Origin: Capronia americana
Lineage: Eukaryota; Ascomycota; Eurotiomycetes; Chaetothyriales; Herpotrichiellaceae
Direction of reading: 5' to 3'
Length of the DNA stretch: 64,000 nt
NCBI GenBank assembly: GCA_016110215.1
Contig: JADWQD010000003.1
Location: 2,852,001-2,916,000 of the forward strand
The notes beneath the pieces are model-generated. The model did no database searches. It was not told where the DNA came from and saw only the letters and a list, made by a program, of their open reading frames with translations. Both the position numbers and the translations under genes were made by a program. Shown here one piece after another: positions 1-11,674 of this stretch (position 1 is its first letter; every line of letters begins with the position of its first letter).

Positions 1-1740
1 CAGGGACATCGACAACGAGGTCTTTGGATATATGTCTTGGTTGAAATCCCCACCGTCAATTGCCACACGGACTTTCAGCTATATGTATCCCAAGGGGCTT
101 GTGGACGATCAGGCAGCCGCAAAAAGCGAAATGGTGAATCACCTGTCCTCGACAAGGCAAGCTTTTGCTTTTCCTTAAAAGGCCCATTGGATGGGTATCC
201 AGGAGGACATATTCCACTTCCGCCGGCTGAGCAGGCCATTGCCCAAAGTCTGGAGGTATCGTCACAATGGCAGAACGCCCGAAAGGGCGCTTGTTGCGAT
301 ATTACGGATACGTGAGGCTGGATCGGGTTGAGGAGTCATGACGGCCAGCCGACAAATGAAAATTCTGTCTTGCTCGGACCGTCCGCACCACGTATACGAA
401 GTGGGGACGTTGCCTCGTGGTTGATGCTCGTGTCGGGTGAATAGCCAGACGTTCAAGCTTTGTCGGGCCATTGGTACAGCAAGTTGAATACCCAAGCTTG
501 TGGAATGATCTCGCAAGAAGGGCCCGAAACGGGTTAACGAGGGCACGGCACGGCAGGGCAACGTTGTCGGGCAAGGCTGCATGAGTTGCCCACAGGATTT
601 GCCAATGGCGACGAAGCAGCCAGTGTCTCGGGCGCGATAACGAGACCCTCCATGCTGTGCCGTATTCGACGCTGCCATCCGCTACCTACTCGTACACAGT
701 ACGGGTCGACGTTTTCACCGGCCGATCACCAACAAGCGCTTGGCGGTCGGACGAACTCACCTTCCGAACCGAGGGACCTCGAAATAGTCAGTCTTTTGGC
801 CGTTGAGGTGACGATAATTGGGGTCTCTTTATTCATTCCTGCAAATTGCTGACCGGAGTTTGTCCAGCGCAATAAACCATTCTTGCTTTTCTTGCTTTTC
901 TTGCTAAAGGATTCATCTGGCAGTTGACGTGTCACGTACCTCGTACAGGGGTGCGAGATACGACGAGGTGGGGGTGTGTGGTGTACGGAGCAGCATCTGA
1001 CGTAGTGGCGAACTTCAGCAAATCGAGACATTTAAACTGTCCTGTCACGCCTGTCCAGACGTGTCTCACAGGTGACACTGACAGAGCGCCCCTACTAATA
1101 AAGGGTGACATGTCGCATACAGGTGCTATCGGGTCAACTGCAACGCTTAGGTGCTAAGCTTGACGACAAACCCTCTGTCAAAGCATCTATCGACGTGTTG
1201 TCCTGCGAGGTTCCTGACAATGAATCCGCCACCCCGGCTTAGCCCAAACATCGACTGCAAACACGACTTGAGCTGGCTCTCCAGGTTATGGAATGCTCAG
1301 AACCTCTGGCCAGAACCTCTGACCACCGTGATTTACAGACGCGGCCGTCGTCACCGACGTCATTTAACCTCGGGTTCTACGAGTACAATTCTGTTAACCG
1401 CAGCATAGACATTTCAGCATTCCTAACCACACGTGTCTTCCTAGGTTCAAGCCTGTTCGCCCAGTCATGAAAGATTATCAGTTCCACGCTCCCCGCGAAC
1501 GCGTGTTGGAGGCCGTGGCGTTCAAGCGACCCAAGCTTTGCAAGCTTTACTAGGCGTCACCTGGAATGTGAACCTAGTAATGGGAGGAGGTAAGGGCGCA
1601 GGATATTGCCCCTTGACGAGTCCTATTTCCCAAGACAAGACCAATTTGTCGTTCACAATCAATTCTATGTGCACTCGACTGCCATAGTTGCTTGCTAATA
1701 TACTGACCCTCCGAGTCCTGTTCTGAGCTGATAGACCATC
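1..1740. other. intergenic, upstream of acyltransferase gene
   Basis: No gene recognised on either strand. The open frames here are short, have no family resemblance and no plausible splice partners. The last 200 bp before 1741 presumably hold the promoter and leader of the acyltransferase gene. Only trivial short direct repeats are visible, such as an 11-bp word repeated near 1298 and 1311. Confidence 0.6.
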
Positions 1741-3333
1741 ATGGCGCAATACATACCACTACTGAACGAAAACAGCACCAGTGGCGACCATACGGACCAC
1801 CTTGAGCTTTCGGACATAGATCTCGAAAAGATCCCAGAACCCTCTATACTCCCGAAGTGGTATCATCTTCCCGGATGGCGAGCGAGTTCATCGAGATGGC
1901 AACCATTTATGAAGTGGAATGGATGGTCAAAAGAAGACGTACCGGATGCCAAGACCGCTGCATCGCTTGCCCTCTCCTACTTCGTCGCTGCTCTGCCACG
2001 ATTCCTACAGCCTGGAGGACTGAAGATAACGAGAAAATTGCACGCCACCGCGTACTTGGATGCATTGAGAGGGTGGGCGGCTCTTCTCGTCTTCCGGTTT
2101 CACATGTTCTACAACAAAACTTGGCTCTTCAACCAGTTTGTCTTCAGCGGCTTTCTCAACGGGCGAGCGATGGTCGAGGTCTTCTTCGTCATTTCGGGCT
2201 ACGTCCTCAGCTACCGCCTTCTCACCATGATCCGAAATCAGCAGCCGGGCCTTCTGAGAGCTCTAGCATCCTCCACCTTCAGGAGATGGTTCCGCCTCTT
2301 CATCCCCACGGGCTTCGCCTCGTTGATTGTTGCCAACCTGTCCTATTTTGGCTGGTGCCGATGGGATCTGACACTGGATTCCTTCCCCGCCCAAATGTGG
2401 GATTGGTTCAGGGATTTTCTCTCGGCAAGCAATCCCTTTGCTGATATCAAGGGCTGGTGGTTCAATGGGGTGTTCTGCACGAAATATCTCGGTCCGATGT
2501 GGACCATCCCCGTCGAGTTCAGGGGCAGCATCGTCCTTTTCTCATTCTGTGCCGTAGCCGCATACCTGTCGACCAAAGGCCGGCGAATTTGCTGTGCCGT
2601 CTTCATCCTCCTTTGCTACTACTGGGGGACTATCTACGCGGCGCTGTTCCTGATCGGCATGCTCATCGCGGATTTGCAATTCGATCGCCATCCAGACCGG
2701 CTGCGATCCAAGAAGCAGCTTCCGCAACAAGAACAGCACCAGCACCAGCAAGAGACAGCCAACAACGAGGTCTCTCAGTCCGCCTCGACCTCCTCGCCGG
2801 ACCAGATATCCAGCCCGGGGAAAAGGAAGGATTCAATCCTTCGCAAGGTCAGCTGCAGCCTCCTGGTCATTGCAGCGCTCTTCCTCTTCGGCCAACCCAT
2901 GGACGGCTGGTCCTACAAGGGTCCCTTTCCCTACGACTACCTCAGCGTTGTCATCCCGACATGGTACCCGATTGACTTGGGCGAGTACTTCTGGCTCAGC
3001 ATCGGGGCTACTTTACTCGTGTTTGCCCTGGATAACTGCCGCATGCTGCAGATCCCCTTCGAATGGTCATTCTCGCAATATCTCGGCGATATCTCCTTTG
3101 GCATCTACGTCATGCATGACATCGTGGCTTGGACATTCTACGAGCAGGTTGTGGAACCTTTTCGCGTCGCCCACTTCGGGGATGGCTACTGGTCTGGCTT
3201 GCCGGGCATGTTGGTCACCATCTTCATTGTGCTTTGGTGTGCGGATTGGTTCTCTAGAATCGACGACTGCGTTATTTGGTTTGGGAAATGGTTGGAGAAG
3301 AAGGCTTTCATTAAATGGGACGAAGTTTCGTGA
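1741..3333 (+). CDS. acyltransferase-3 family membrane protein
   Basis: Single exon, 530 aa. After a soluble N-terminus of about 100 residues comes the family signature HATAYLDALRGWAALLVFRF (from residue 101), with an Arg and a His in the first membrane segment. Then follow VEVFFVISGYVLSYRLL and about ten hydrophobic segments to the C-terminus, the pattern of the integral-membrane acyltransferase 3 family (Pfam Acyl_transf_3), whose members move acyl groups onto sugars or small molecules. A polar Gln/His/Ser-rich loop lies around residues 320-355. The substrate cannot be read from sequence. No sugar- or polyketide-modifying neighbour is present, so there is no cluster context. The start is the first ATG and fits the N-terminal length of fungal homologues. 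Convergent with the Kgd4 gene. Confidence 0.9.
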   Translation: MAQYIPLLNENSTSGDHTDHLELSDIDLEKIPEPSILPKWYHLPGWRASSSRWQPFMKWNGWSKEDVPDAKTAASLALSYFVAALPRFLQPGGLKITRKLHATAYLDALRGWAALLVFRFHMFYNKTWLFNQFVFSGFLNGRAMVEVFFVISGYVLSYRLLTMIRNQQPGLLRALASSTFRRWFRLFIPTGFASLIVANLSYFGWCRWDLTLDSFPAQMWDWFRDFLSASNPFADIKGWWFNGVFCTKYLGPMWTIPVEFRGSIVLFSFCAVAAYLSTKGRRICCAVFILLCYYWGTIYAALFLIGMLIADLQFDRHPDRLRSKKQLPQQEQHQHQQETANNEVSQSASTSSPDQISSPGKRKDSILRKVSCSLLVIAALFLFGQPMDGWSYKGPFPYDYLSVVIPTWYPIDLGEYFWLSIGATLLVFALDNCRMLQIPFEWSFSQYLGDISFGIYVMHDIVAWTFYEQVVEPFRVAHFGDGYWSGLPGMLVTIFIVLWCADWFSRIDDCVIWFGKWLEKKAFIKWDEVS

Positions 3334-3772
3334 TGTGCGGTATGCTGCTTCTCTGCGAGAACGCTTGCTCACACGCTGGTGGGCCAGGGGCGCCTGGACC
3401 TTTGTTTGATGAATGGGTATGCTCTAGTCTGCGGTGTCCGAGGCGTCGTCGGAAGGGCGCGGTGCTTCCATTACGGATCTGCGGGGGAGTTCTTGGATAA
3501 GTTCCGGCCTCTCCTTGAAATCATTCCGCCATGGAAGTCTAGAGGTGACAACCTCAAGAGGATGCTGGAAGGAGCGATCGATCTCTGCGTGTGCAATAAC
3601 ATCTGATAAATTTAAATCTCTACCCGAGTCCTAGAGCCTGTACAGTGGCTCGTAAGCTTGGGCGAGGGCCTTCGAGCTTCAAGCTTCAATCCAATCCATC
3701 TCATTGTACGGAGTACTCACCAGAAATGAAAAGGAGGTCGCTCCATTTCCCGTACCGCGAGCGAGGATATCT
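3334..3772. other. convergent intergenic spacer
   Basis: Holds the 3' ends of the acyltransferase (+) and Kgd4 (-) transcripts. Small open frames in this interval show no conserved features. Nothing else seen. Confidence 0.6.
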
Positions 3773-4243
3773 TCAAGCAAACATGCTGGCCCCTCCACTG
3801 GTCACGGCTTCAATCTCCTCTTCCGACCAAGCCTTCCGCCGGAACCGCTTGGGCAGTTCATCCCTGTCAAAGAATTCTCCTTCCTTGGGTTTAATCGGCC
3901 CCAACGACTTTCCTGCATGGCCTCCAATGCGGCCGTAAGTCACAGAGCTGGTGGTGGGTGCGGAGAAGGATGGCGTAGGACCGCCGCCGCCATTGCTGCT
4001 ACCTCCCCCCAGGGGGCCATGTTGCTGAGCTTTGGATCGGTAAGAGGCGAAGCTTTCGGGAAGGGAATGTGTGGGCGAGGCTGGGTGGGCGTGAGGTGTG
4101 TGATCTACTGATTCTGCCAGACCTCGTCAGTAGTAAACCATATCTTGACGGGCCTGCGACGTACTGGGCGGTGTTCGCTTCCCAATAAATTTTATGAGGG
4201 GGGTCCTTTGGTGGGTTGCCCGCAGGACGAAGGAGGGGCGCAT
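3773..4243 (-). CDS. kgd4: Kgd4/Ymr31 (MRPS36-type) 2-oxoglutarate dehydrogenase adaptor
   Basis: Two exons on the minus strand: 4243-4165 and 4107-3773. The intron 4164-4108 (57 nt) starts GTACGT, has a TACTGAC-like branch site and ends CAG. Product 137 aa. The N-terminus (MRPSFVLRATHQ, then PLIKFIGKR) reads as a mitochondrial presequence followed by the KFIGKR motif of the family. Next come DHTPHAHP, SYRSKAQQHGPL and a Gly-rich linker. The C-terminus has ELPKRFRRKAWSEEEIEAV and GGA, the hallmark of Kgd4/MRPS36. The protein was first named mitochondrial ribosomal protein YMR-31. It is now known in yeast as the subunit that recruits E3 (dihydrolipoamide dehydrogenase) to the 2-oxoglutarate dehydrogenase core. 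Divergent from Med18 across about 790 bp. Splice phase 1 is kept. Confidence 0.88.
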
Positions 4244-5030
4244 GGTCGGTTGATGTTGAGTGTGCTGATCAAGCTCCAAGAGAAGGAGATTGAGGCCAGT
4301 GTAAACAGTCTTAGAGCTCTATCACTCGGTGGGAATGCGCCAAACCCCGGGCTTCACGGTCGAGTTGGTGGGCTTCCTATGGATTTTATCCGTGGAGCTA
4401 GTCCTTTGGCGTGTACAATTCGCGACGAGGGATATAGGATGAGAGGGGGGGAGAGCCTGCAAACACGCTTTGCGCCGTAGGAGGACAGATCTGGTCGGAC
4501 AAGGGGAGAGAGACCGTGGCTCTCAACTCATGGAGAATTCGGTGGGTTAATAATTAATACGACAGAGGCTTTCGATAGCTTGGACCTTTGCCGGCACAAC
4601 GGAAGAGGCGCGAAAAGCTTAGCGTCGCGGCATCATTTTACCGCTTCGGGCACGACTCTCTCAGCCATCTTTCGGTGCACGGTACGGAGTAGAGCGTGAG
4701 ACATACTCTTCCATGGGCTTGTGGTACCGGGGTGAAAGTCTACGTACGAATGTTTAGGTGACGCACCCTCGCGCATTGCCGCTTCACCCCGAAAATGAGC
4801 TTCGGCAGAGTCCGTTAACGCGTGTGCCGCCTCCAGTATCCTCAAGCTCTCCGCAGGTCCTCCAGCGAGAACCCATCGCTCAGCTGATGTGTCTCATGAT
4901 ACGCTGGAAATTATCGTGCATATTCACATCGTTCCAACGGCCAAGATCCGAAACCTGATCGCGACATCCCGACTTGGGCAACAATCATTCAGGAGAGACT
5001 CCGGGTAGGACTCTGCCGCAGTCAGGTACC
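4244..5030. other. divergent promoter region, kgd4 / med18
   Basis: Shared upstream region of the Kgd4 (-) and Med18 (+) genes. The in-frame ATG at 4974 lies 19 codons upstream of the preferred Med18 start. No RNA gene or conserved coding frame seen. Confidence 0.55.
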
Positions 5031-5902
5031 ATGCACCAGTTGGCACTCTATGGTCAAATCAGAAAGGATGACCACCATCGGATGCTCCAGCAATTGGCTG
5101 GCTTTACTCGCATGCAGCCGCAACATGTAAGAGAAATTCGACTTGTCTTCAAAGCTCGGCAACCCTTTGGTCTCGATCTTGTCCAATCCATTGGTGCATC
5201 CAACCTGGCCTCTCAGCAACAGCAGGATTTACAACGGGTCAAGCACATGCTCAATGCTGGCCTTTACTATGTCCACCTCGTTGGAGAGGTCTTACCCGGC
5301 AAGAAGGTCAAACGTACAGAGAACGAAGATGTGGCAATGGCGGACGTCAATACTAGTTCTGAAGCAGAAAAAACCCCCATGGTGCGGTGGTCGCTTGATT
5401 TCAAGGACACTCCCGAGGCTGGAAAGCAACCTGTGAGTTCGAGGTTGATCTCCAGGACGCCGATGGAGGAGGGCAACCTGACTCAATTTCTGGATAATTT
5501 CGGCTACGAGTAGGTGCTACGGGCTCTTCACTCAAGATTCACGGCTGATTATCACGCAGATATGTCTCGCGCTACCTGGTCGTCGGCTCGAGGTTCTATG
5601 AAAACGACACCACCATCTCGGTTCACAAGGTGTTGCGCCTGCCTGAAGTGGGCGCAGATGAAGCTGTGTCGGATAACTCTTTCGTCGCCAATATCGACGA
5701 GCTGCCTGAACTAGACGGGTCCGGGAGTTACATCGTCCAGGCATCGATTGATATTGTTGATGGAAATAATCCAGAACTCAAGGACAGAGCAACCCGACAA
5801 CTCCTTGGTGTCAAAGAGGCGCTGAAGCAAGCTGTTGATCTTACGCCGGGAGATAGGCTGGCACTGGATACTAGGCTTCCTGCGACCTCCCGTAGAACTT
5901 GA
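5031..5902 (+). CDS. med18: Mediator complex subunit 18
   Basis: Exons 5031-5509 and 5560-5902. The intron 5510-5559 (50 nt) starts GTAGGT, ends GCAG and splits the codon in NFGYEYVSRYL. Product 273 aa. It opens MHQLALYGQI, then HHRMLQQLAGFTRMQPQ, the standard Med18 (SRB5) N-terminus, and later has VVGSRFYENDTTISVHKVLR, part of the Med18 beta-barrel. The C-terminus RLALDTRL is also typical. Med18 forms a head submodule with Med20 and the C-terminus of Med8, linking activators to RNA polymerase II. An in-frame ATG at 4974 would add 19 residues that look like leader sequence, so 5031 is preferred. Acidic and polar insert around residues 100-125. Ends 290 bp before the PNK gene on the same strand. 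Confidence 0.93.
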
Positions 5903-6192
5903 GAGGCGGCATCGGCGACGAAAGCCATGCCACGTGACTCTCACGATAATGAAATGACCGTCTTTTGACGCGGTCAGGCGCGTTGGAGCCTGGACTTCAG
6001 ACACTTTTGAATCTCATCTGAGAACTGAATTCGAGAGAGGAAATTTGCACACACGGTCACCTCAGAAGCCTTCCCCTGCAGTTTAATCTGGCTTCCCGTC
6101 TATGGCTCGTTACGCTGCGCCGCCCTCACCACGCCATCCAGTCTCCCCGCCCCTTTTCCCTTGATGCTTCTGTACTCAATCGGCTCCACACT

Positions 6193-8432
6193 ATGAAGCG
6201 ATCCGGGCCTCCAGCAGGTTCCATATCGCCGCCTCTTGTGAAACGCAAGATCGAATCCACGACCACAAGTACGGCTGCGAGCAATTTCATATGCTGCAAA
6301 CTCTGACGGCTTACAGACAGGGCGGTGGCAAGTTTCTTCAAACCGGCCTCCCAAAAAGAGCCGGAGAAAGTTGTATGGCGGACTATTGATAACAGCCTCA
6401 TCATTGGCCGATATGACGCATCGAATCCGTCGCCTCAACAGCGTACCCTACCCGTGAAGATTGCTGCATTTGATCTTGATGATACTCTCCTTGTTCCCGT
6501 CCAAGGGAAAACATGGAACAGATCTGCAACCAGCTGGAAATGGTGGGATGCATCTGTTCCTGGCAAACTGAAGTCTCTTCACGATGAAGGCTATCTCGTA
6601 GTCGTTCTCAGCAATCAGTCTACCATCAGCTTGAAAGACAACAAGAAATCGTTGCAAAAGGACATGGCCAGCCTAACCAACTTTAAGAGCCAGCTCAATT
6701 CGGTCTTCAGTCAGCTCGACTTCCCGATCAGTGTCTATGCTGCAACTGGCCAGGACAAATATCGAAAGCCACGGGTTGGTATGTGGGAGACGGTCTTGGA
6801 GGACTACGATCTCCAAGCCGAAGGGGCTGTGGATCTGACGAAATCATTCTATGTCGGTGATGCCGCTGGTAGAGAGAAGACCGATAAGAGGAGAAAGGAC
6901 CATGCTACGTCCGACAGGTATATTTCAAGATCACTTTACGGACCAGATGAAACGCTCACCGCTATCAGAGACCTTGCGGCCAACATCGGCATCAAGTTCC
7001 AAACACCAGAGGAATATTTCCTTAATGCGCCAACAGAGCCGTACGACCACGTCTTCGAGCCCGGTAGATATCTCCAGTCCATCCAAGCCGCTGAGCCCAC
7101 CATGAATGGTGCAGCAGGTCCTGCTGTATCTGCACCCTTCACCAAGGACAGCAAACAGGATATGGTCATTTTTTGCGGAAGTCCTGGTGGTAAGCCCCCT
7201 GCTACCTCCAATGGGCTGTCTTGTTGATGGCGTGGATTTTCTTGCAACATGACTGCAGGCTGACAGACATACACAGCTGGGAAGAGCACATTCTTCTGGG
7301 ATGTCCTCCAACCTCTTGGCTACGAGCGCGTCAACCAGGACATTCTGAAGACAGTGAGTTTGCCCCTGGATCATTGCCACACAGAGAATCCACTTCGCCG
7401 CCCCCTGCATATACGGGATTCGAAGAGGAAATGTTTGGAAGCTGAGACAATTCTATTTTGATGTAGCGCGACAAATGCATCAAGAAAGCGAGAGAGCTGT
7501 TGGAAGCAGGGTTGTCCGTGGCGATAGGTATGTTCAATGCTCTTGTCGCTTTCGAACCTTGTGTTTCCTCAGCAGGCAAGCTCTGCTTCGGACTAGTCCA
7601 AGATCCCCGTTCTACTCTACTGCTGTGATACGCAGGCTGTGCGCAAATCGGCCCGCTGGTGAATGGGGCCTGCAGATATGCCTCCCCTGTGCTCGTACAT
7701 CTCTTTCATCGATGCGATGTCAGTCTTGTACAACATCGCACGGTTACCCCCTTACCGCTCTTCTTGAACTCTTTCCCCGGATTCCATCGCCTCCATGATT
7801 TGAGCCCTTTCCCCGCCGTTCGATGTGTCAATCCCCCTCTTGTTGTGTCTCATCGCTCAGTGCACCAGTGCAGCCTTGAACGTGCTGACGTTTGACATGT
7901 GACAGATAATACCAACGCAAACATCGAAACCCGATCGCATTGGGTTATGCTCGCCCGCGAATTTAATGTCCCTATCCGCTGTGTGCGTTTCACAGCCTCG
8001 ACACGTCTTGCGGAGCATAATGATGCCGCCAGAGCCTTGAACCCGAACATCGTATGTATCTACTCTACATGCTCTCGACTACCTCTAAGCCATATTCCGT
8101 CTCTCTATCAAACTCGTTGCAGTATCGCAGTGAAGAGTGCTAATCCTGCCTTGCCTTCTGCCCGAACAGATGAACCCTGAAAACCGAACTCAACTTCCCG
8201 GCATCGCATTCCGCTCCTTCCTACAGAGACTTCAGGAACCCACGCTCGATGAAGGCTTCCAAGATATTTACAAGGTCGATTTTGAGGTATGTCATGTCGT
8301 CTCCTCTGTGGCCGATGTCACCACGGGCTTGGGTTCGGGCTTTTGCTCACACAATTTGCCACACAGTTTAAGGGCACCGACGAGCAGAAAAAGCTCTGGT
8401 CGAGATACTGGGTATCCAAGTTCTCAACATGA
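6193..8432 (+). CDS. pnk1: bifunctional polynucleotide 3'-phosphatase / 5'-kinase
   Basis: Seven exons: 6193-6268, 6317-7189, 7277-7353, 7467-7527, 7906-8051, 8170-8286, 8367-8432; 471 aa, all phases consistent. The enzyme cleans DNA strand-break ends by removing 3'-phosphate and adding 5'-phosphate. A DxDxT phosphatase motif (FDLDDTL, about residue 77) opens a HAD domain with SNQSTI and FYVGDAAGR. A Walker A motif (GSPGAGKS, about 312-319) is restored only by splicing exons 2 and 3, followed by the kinase half with AIDNTNA and the C-terminal FKGTDEQKKLWSRYW. Both activities are therefore predicted, as in fission yeast Pnk1 and human PNKP, unlike budding yeast Tpp1, which keeps only the phosphatase. 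There is no N-terminal FHA domain, just a short basic stretch for nuclear entry. Intron 4 (7528-7905) is unusually long at 378 nt. Confidence 0.93.
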
Positions 8433-11400
8433 TTGTTACCCCGACGAAGATCGTATCATTCGAGCTATGTATAACCGCTGAGAGCAAGGTCACTTTACCG
8501 AAAGAGCTAAACTGCTCCCAGGGGCTAGTGAGTGATTGCGCAGTGACGGACAGGTTCGCTGCGACAGCCTCCACTACTAGCCTGACACACCAATTACTAG
8601 GTATTAGAGTCAACGCCTGAACCTTCTATCGAGGTACACCTTGGTCGGGACAGCATCAAAGATATGAACTTTCGGCATGCCTGAGATTTCTTTGCTTATG
8701 TTGTGCACTGTGCAGTGCGACAACGCCGAATTCGAATCGCCAACCCCACGGAAGCGCTTACCACGGTGAGACCGTGTCCTGACTACATGGCACCACATCT
8801 TCACTAATGGATATTCGTCGTGGAATACCGCATATTGCTCCCAAGCGATGATCCTTACTCAGCCCATCATTGGATACGACCATGCAACCTGCGCATATTG
8901 GAGCGATTTTGGGCCAAGCCGCAGGAGGGGCAAGGAGGCATGGTTTTGCAAAGATTTACAACGCCAATTTGCATGACCATTGCTGGTTTACATTCATCCA
9001 ACTGATTGAGCATCATTTCCAGGAGTTTTCTCAACAATCTGCCATTCTTTTGGTGCTTTCGAGTGTCGCTTTCGAGTGCGACCACAAACGCAGAAAGAGC
9101 AATACGCCATAGCTCTCGAGCTTCATCGCAGGGTGCTAGCATCAAAAAGCCCTGGGCGTGAAAGTCGGAAACCTTCTCCGGGCTGCTTCTGCACGGGCTC
9201 GCCTGCGAAGGCGTTGGCAGCACATACAAGTTATCCACTCGGTGGGACAACACCGCTTGCGTCTTCCCCGAATCATTCAGCAGCTCTGCGTTTGCAAGGA
9301 CCATGGTTGAAACGCCCATGCAGGGTGCATCGGCTGAAAGCGCCGAAACAAAACGCACAAAAAATAGACGATCAATCGACCACACAGGAATGCTGCCCGC
9401 GTGCCAGTAGGATCGATCTGTTGAGAATCGAACTCGATTCGAAATCTCGCGAAAATCTCCCATGCTGCCCCATACTGGAAACTTGCCATGTTCTCGATTC
9501 GGTTGAAAATTCGCATGTATGCTCGGATATATTCCACCACTGGATAGAAGGATGTCACAATGCCGCCCTCCTCATGACGTGATGGGACCTCTCGCTACGG
9601 ACTATTGTGCATGCTCAGGGCTGGGGTGTGCTTGTTCCTGAGCCGGGGCTACAGGACTAGCATCGGCTGCACCTCGTGAAGGGATCAGAAAAGACGGCCG
9701 CCATTCGAGGTGGCCTGGTGTGGCTCCTGCCGAAGGCGCTGCCAAGTGGATAGGCGCATTCTGGCGTGAGAAGTGCCGGTCGCTTGAATCAGTCCCGGTT
9801 CTTTGCGGAAGTAGGATGAGAAAGACACGGCGACAAAGCCAGCCACCCGCGGTTTGACACTTGATAACCTTCGGCTCCTGGCATATACGTACATTGGCAG
9901 ACGTTATGCTATATCGAAACGGCTGGGTACCAAATCTTGTCCACCGCGGCTTTTTCCCCTTCAGGCGTGCGAGATGGCGATGGCGATGCATGATGATGTG
10001 GTTCACAACTACTACATAATGGCCAGAGGGGCCGAAGAGGGTCTTACTCTGTACATCCATTAGGAGGCTAGCTGCTGGGCACCAGAGGTTTTCTTGCATG
10101 GCAAAGTTTGCCATGCGACAGATGCTTTCGTCACTGCTCCATACCGCGGTCGTGGGAGCATGGAGTAGACGGGAAAATGACCGCTTTGGGCAGGTCCTTA
10201 AAGCTACATCCCCGTTGACGAAGCGGGATGTTTGTTCGCCCGTGTATATCTGATACCGTTCCTGCATGTTGATTGACTGCGGGCTTGCAGTGCCTGGCAG
10301 CAAAACGAGCCTTCAGGACGGGCGGAAGCAGAAAGCGGCACGGCAGAGTGCACAAGCGCCATGCCACGGCGTGGACGGCCAGGTGTGATACAGGGGTGTC
10401 CGAACCGCAAATGTATATCTCCCATCTGCCGTGGAAGGCGCCACACACCTGGAGTCAGCCACTAGAACGAGGAACTGAATACAGTGGTCAAGAGAGTCTA
10501 TGCAACAACCCGGTCGTTGCACCTGTAGGAAGCAGCATTTGGTTCCGGCGGTGCACCACGAAGAATCACCAACTCTTTGACTCTGGATATTCTGGCTTGT
10601 CAACAAGGATAATAATACGACAGCAAGCCAGGATCCCGAGCGGTGAAAGTAGATACGAAGCACGGCGCAACGAGTCACAGAAAGACTCATATAAGCCTGC
10701 ATGGCCCGCGCCATGAGAAAACCTCTGGAGATGTCACAAAAGCTCAGACATGTCGCAAAGGAAGCCAACACAGCCAGCAAAGCCAGCTCCCTTCTCAACC
10801 CTTCGCTTAGTTCTACTCTACATATGCCCCGCAAGCCGCTTTTCGAATGCAGACAGTGATTCACCCACATCGATCCTGACCGAGGCATACTGAACACACC
10901 TTCGGCAGGGTTGGTACGAGTAGAGAAAGCACCGTTCCTCCACCGGACAACCAAGTACAGAGGAGGAAGGGTGATTGGAGAACCAAATCGATAGCAAGAC
11001 AGTTGAAAAGGTAGGCGTTATCGCGCGAAGCTACTCCGGCGTTGTTCCTTCTCGCCCGGTGGCGGTGATTCGAGGATTTTGTCCTTGGCTTCAAGCTTTG
11101 CGCCGCCAGCGACGCGGCATCCCTGCCGACGTCGGTTGTTGGGTTTGCCAGTCGCGGGCGGGGGTGCATGCCGCTAACTAAGTGACCCCAGCTCCCTTGC
11201 CCAAACCAACCAACCGGGCGGCGAAGGATTGGTTGAGCACGAGTGTTGCCCAAGATTTTCTTTCCCACGTCCGGCCACTCACACTCTCGCACTTGTTTTG
11301 TGCCTGGCTGTGTTGTCAACACCTCTTTTACAGATGGCACTTGTTGACTGACTGGTAACCAGGACCAGCTTGACTGCCGCAGTCTAACCAGTCAGCCGTC

Positions 11401-11674
11401 ACCAGAAGCCAGCACTGCCCCAGCTTCACTGTTTGGGCCGCGACACGTTTGCTGCGTCTACCTCACCAGCAAGACCGTCTTCGCTTTCGAACTCACGGAA
11501 ACGCACTTCACCATCCGTCATGCGCGCAGCTCTCCAACTGTGACCACGCCCGGACATCCAGTCTCAGTCCTGTCTTCGATTCTTGTCACCTTCCTCGGGC
11601 ATGATCCCAGGCATTCACTCGATTTGCTCGACCGCACCCCAAGAATAATAACTGTTTCTGAGCTTTGAGCCACC
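8433..11674. other. 3.2-kb gene-poor interval
   Basis: No recognised gene. Minus-strand open frames of up to 233 codons (near 8.9-9.5, 9.6-10.3 and 10.3-10.9 kb) have no domain, no codon pattern like their neighbours and no splice partners. The last 300 bp (11.38-11.67 kb) are pyrimidine-rich with CAGTC-type words, typical of a fungal promoter and 5' leader for the gene at 11675. A long regulatory region or an unrecognised non-coding transcript remains possible. Confidence 0.5.

Noticed and set aside
8867..9463. 198-codon open frame on the minus strand
   Set aside because: No family resemblance, no splice partners or promoter-like leader, and a rival frame on the other strand.
9602..10303. 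233-codon open frame on the minus strand
   Set aside because: No recognisable domain, mixed Cys/His/Trp-rich composition unlike the neighbours, and overlapping open frames in other phases; likely a chance ORF in GC-rich DNA.
10313..10954. 213-codon open frame on the minus strand
   Set aside because: Cys-, Ser- and Arg-rich with no motif; overlaps other chance frames.
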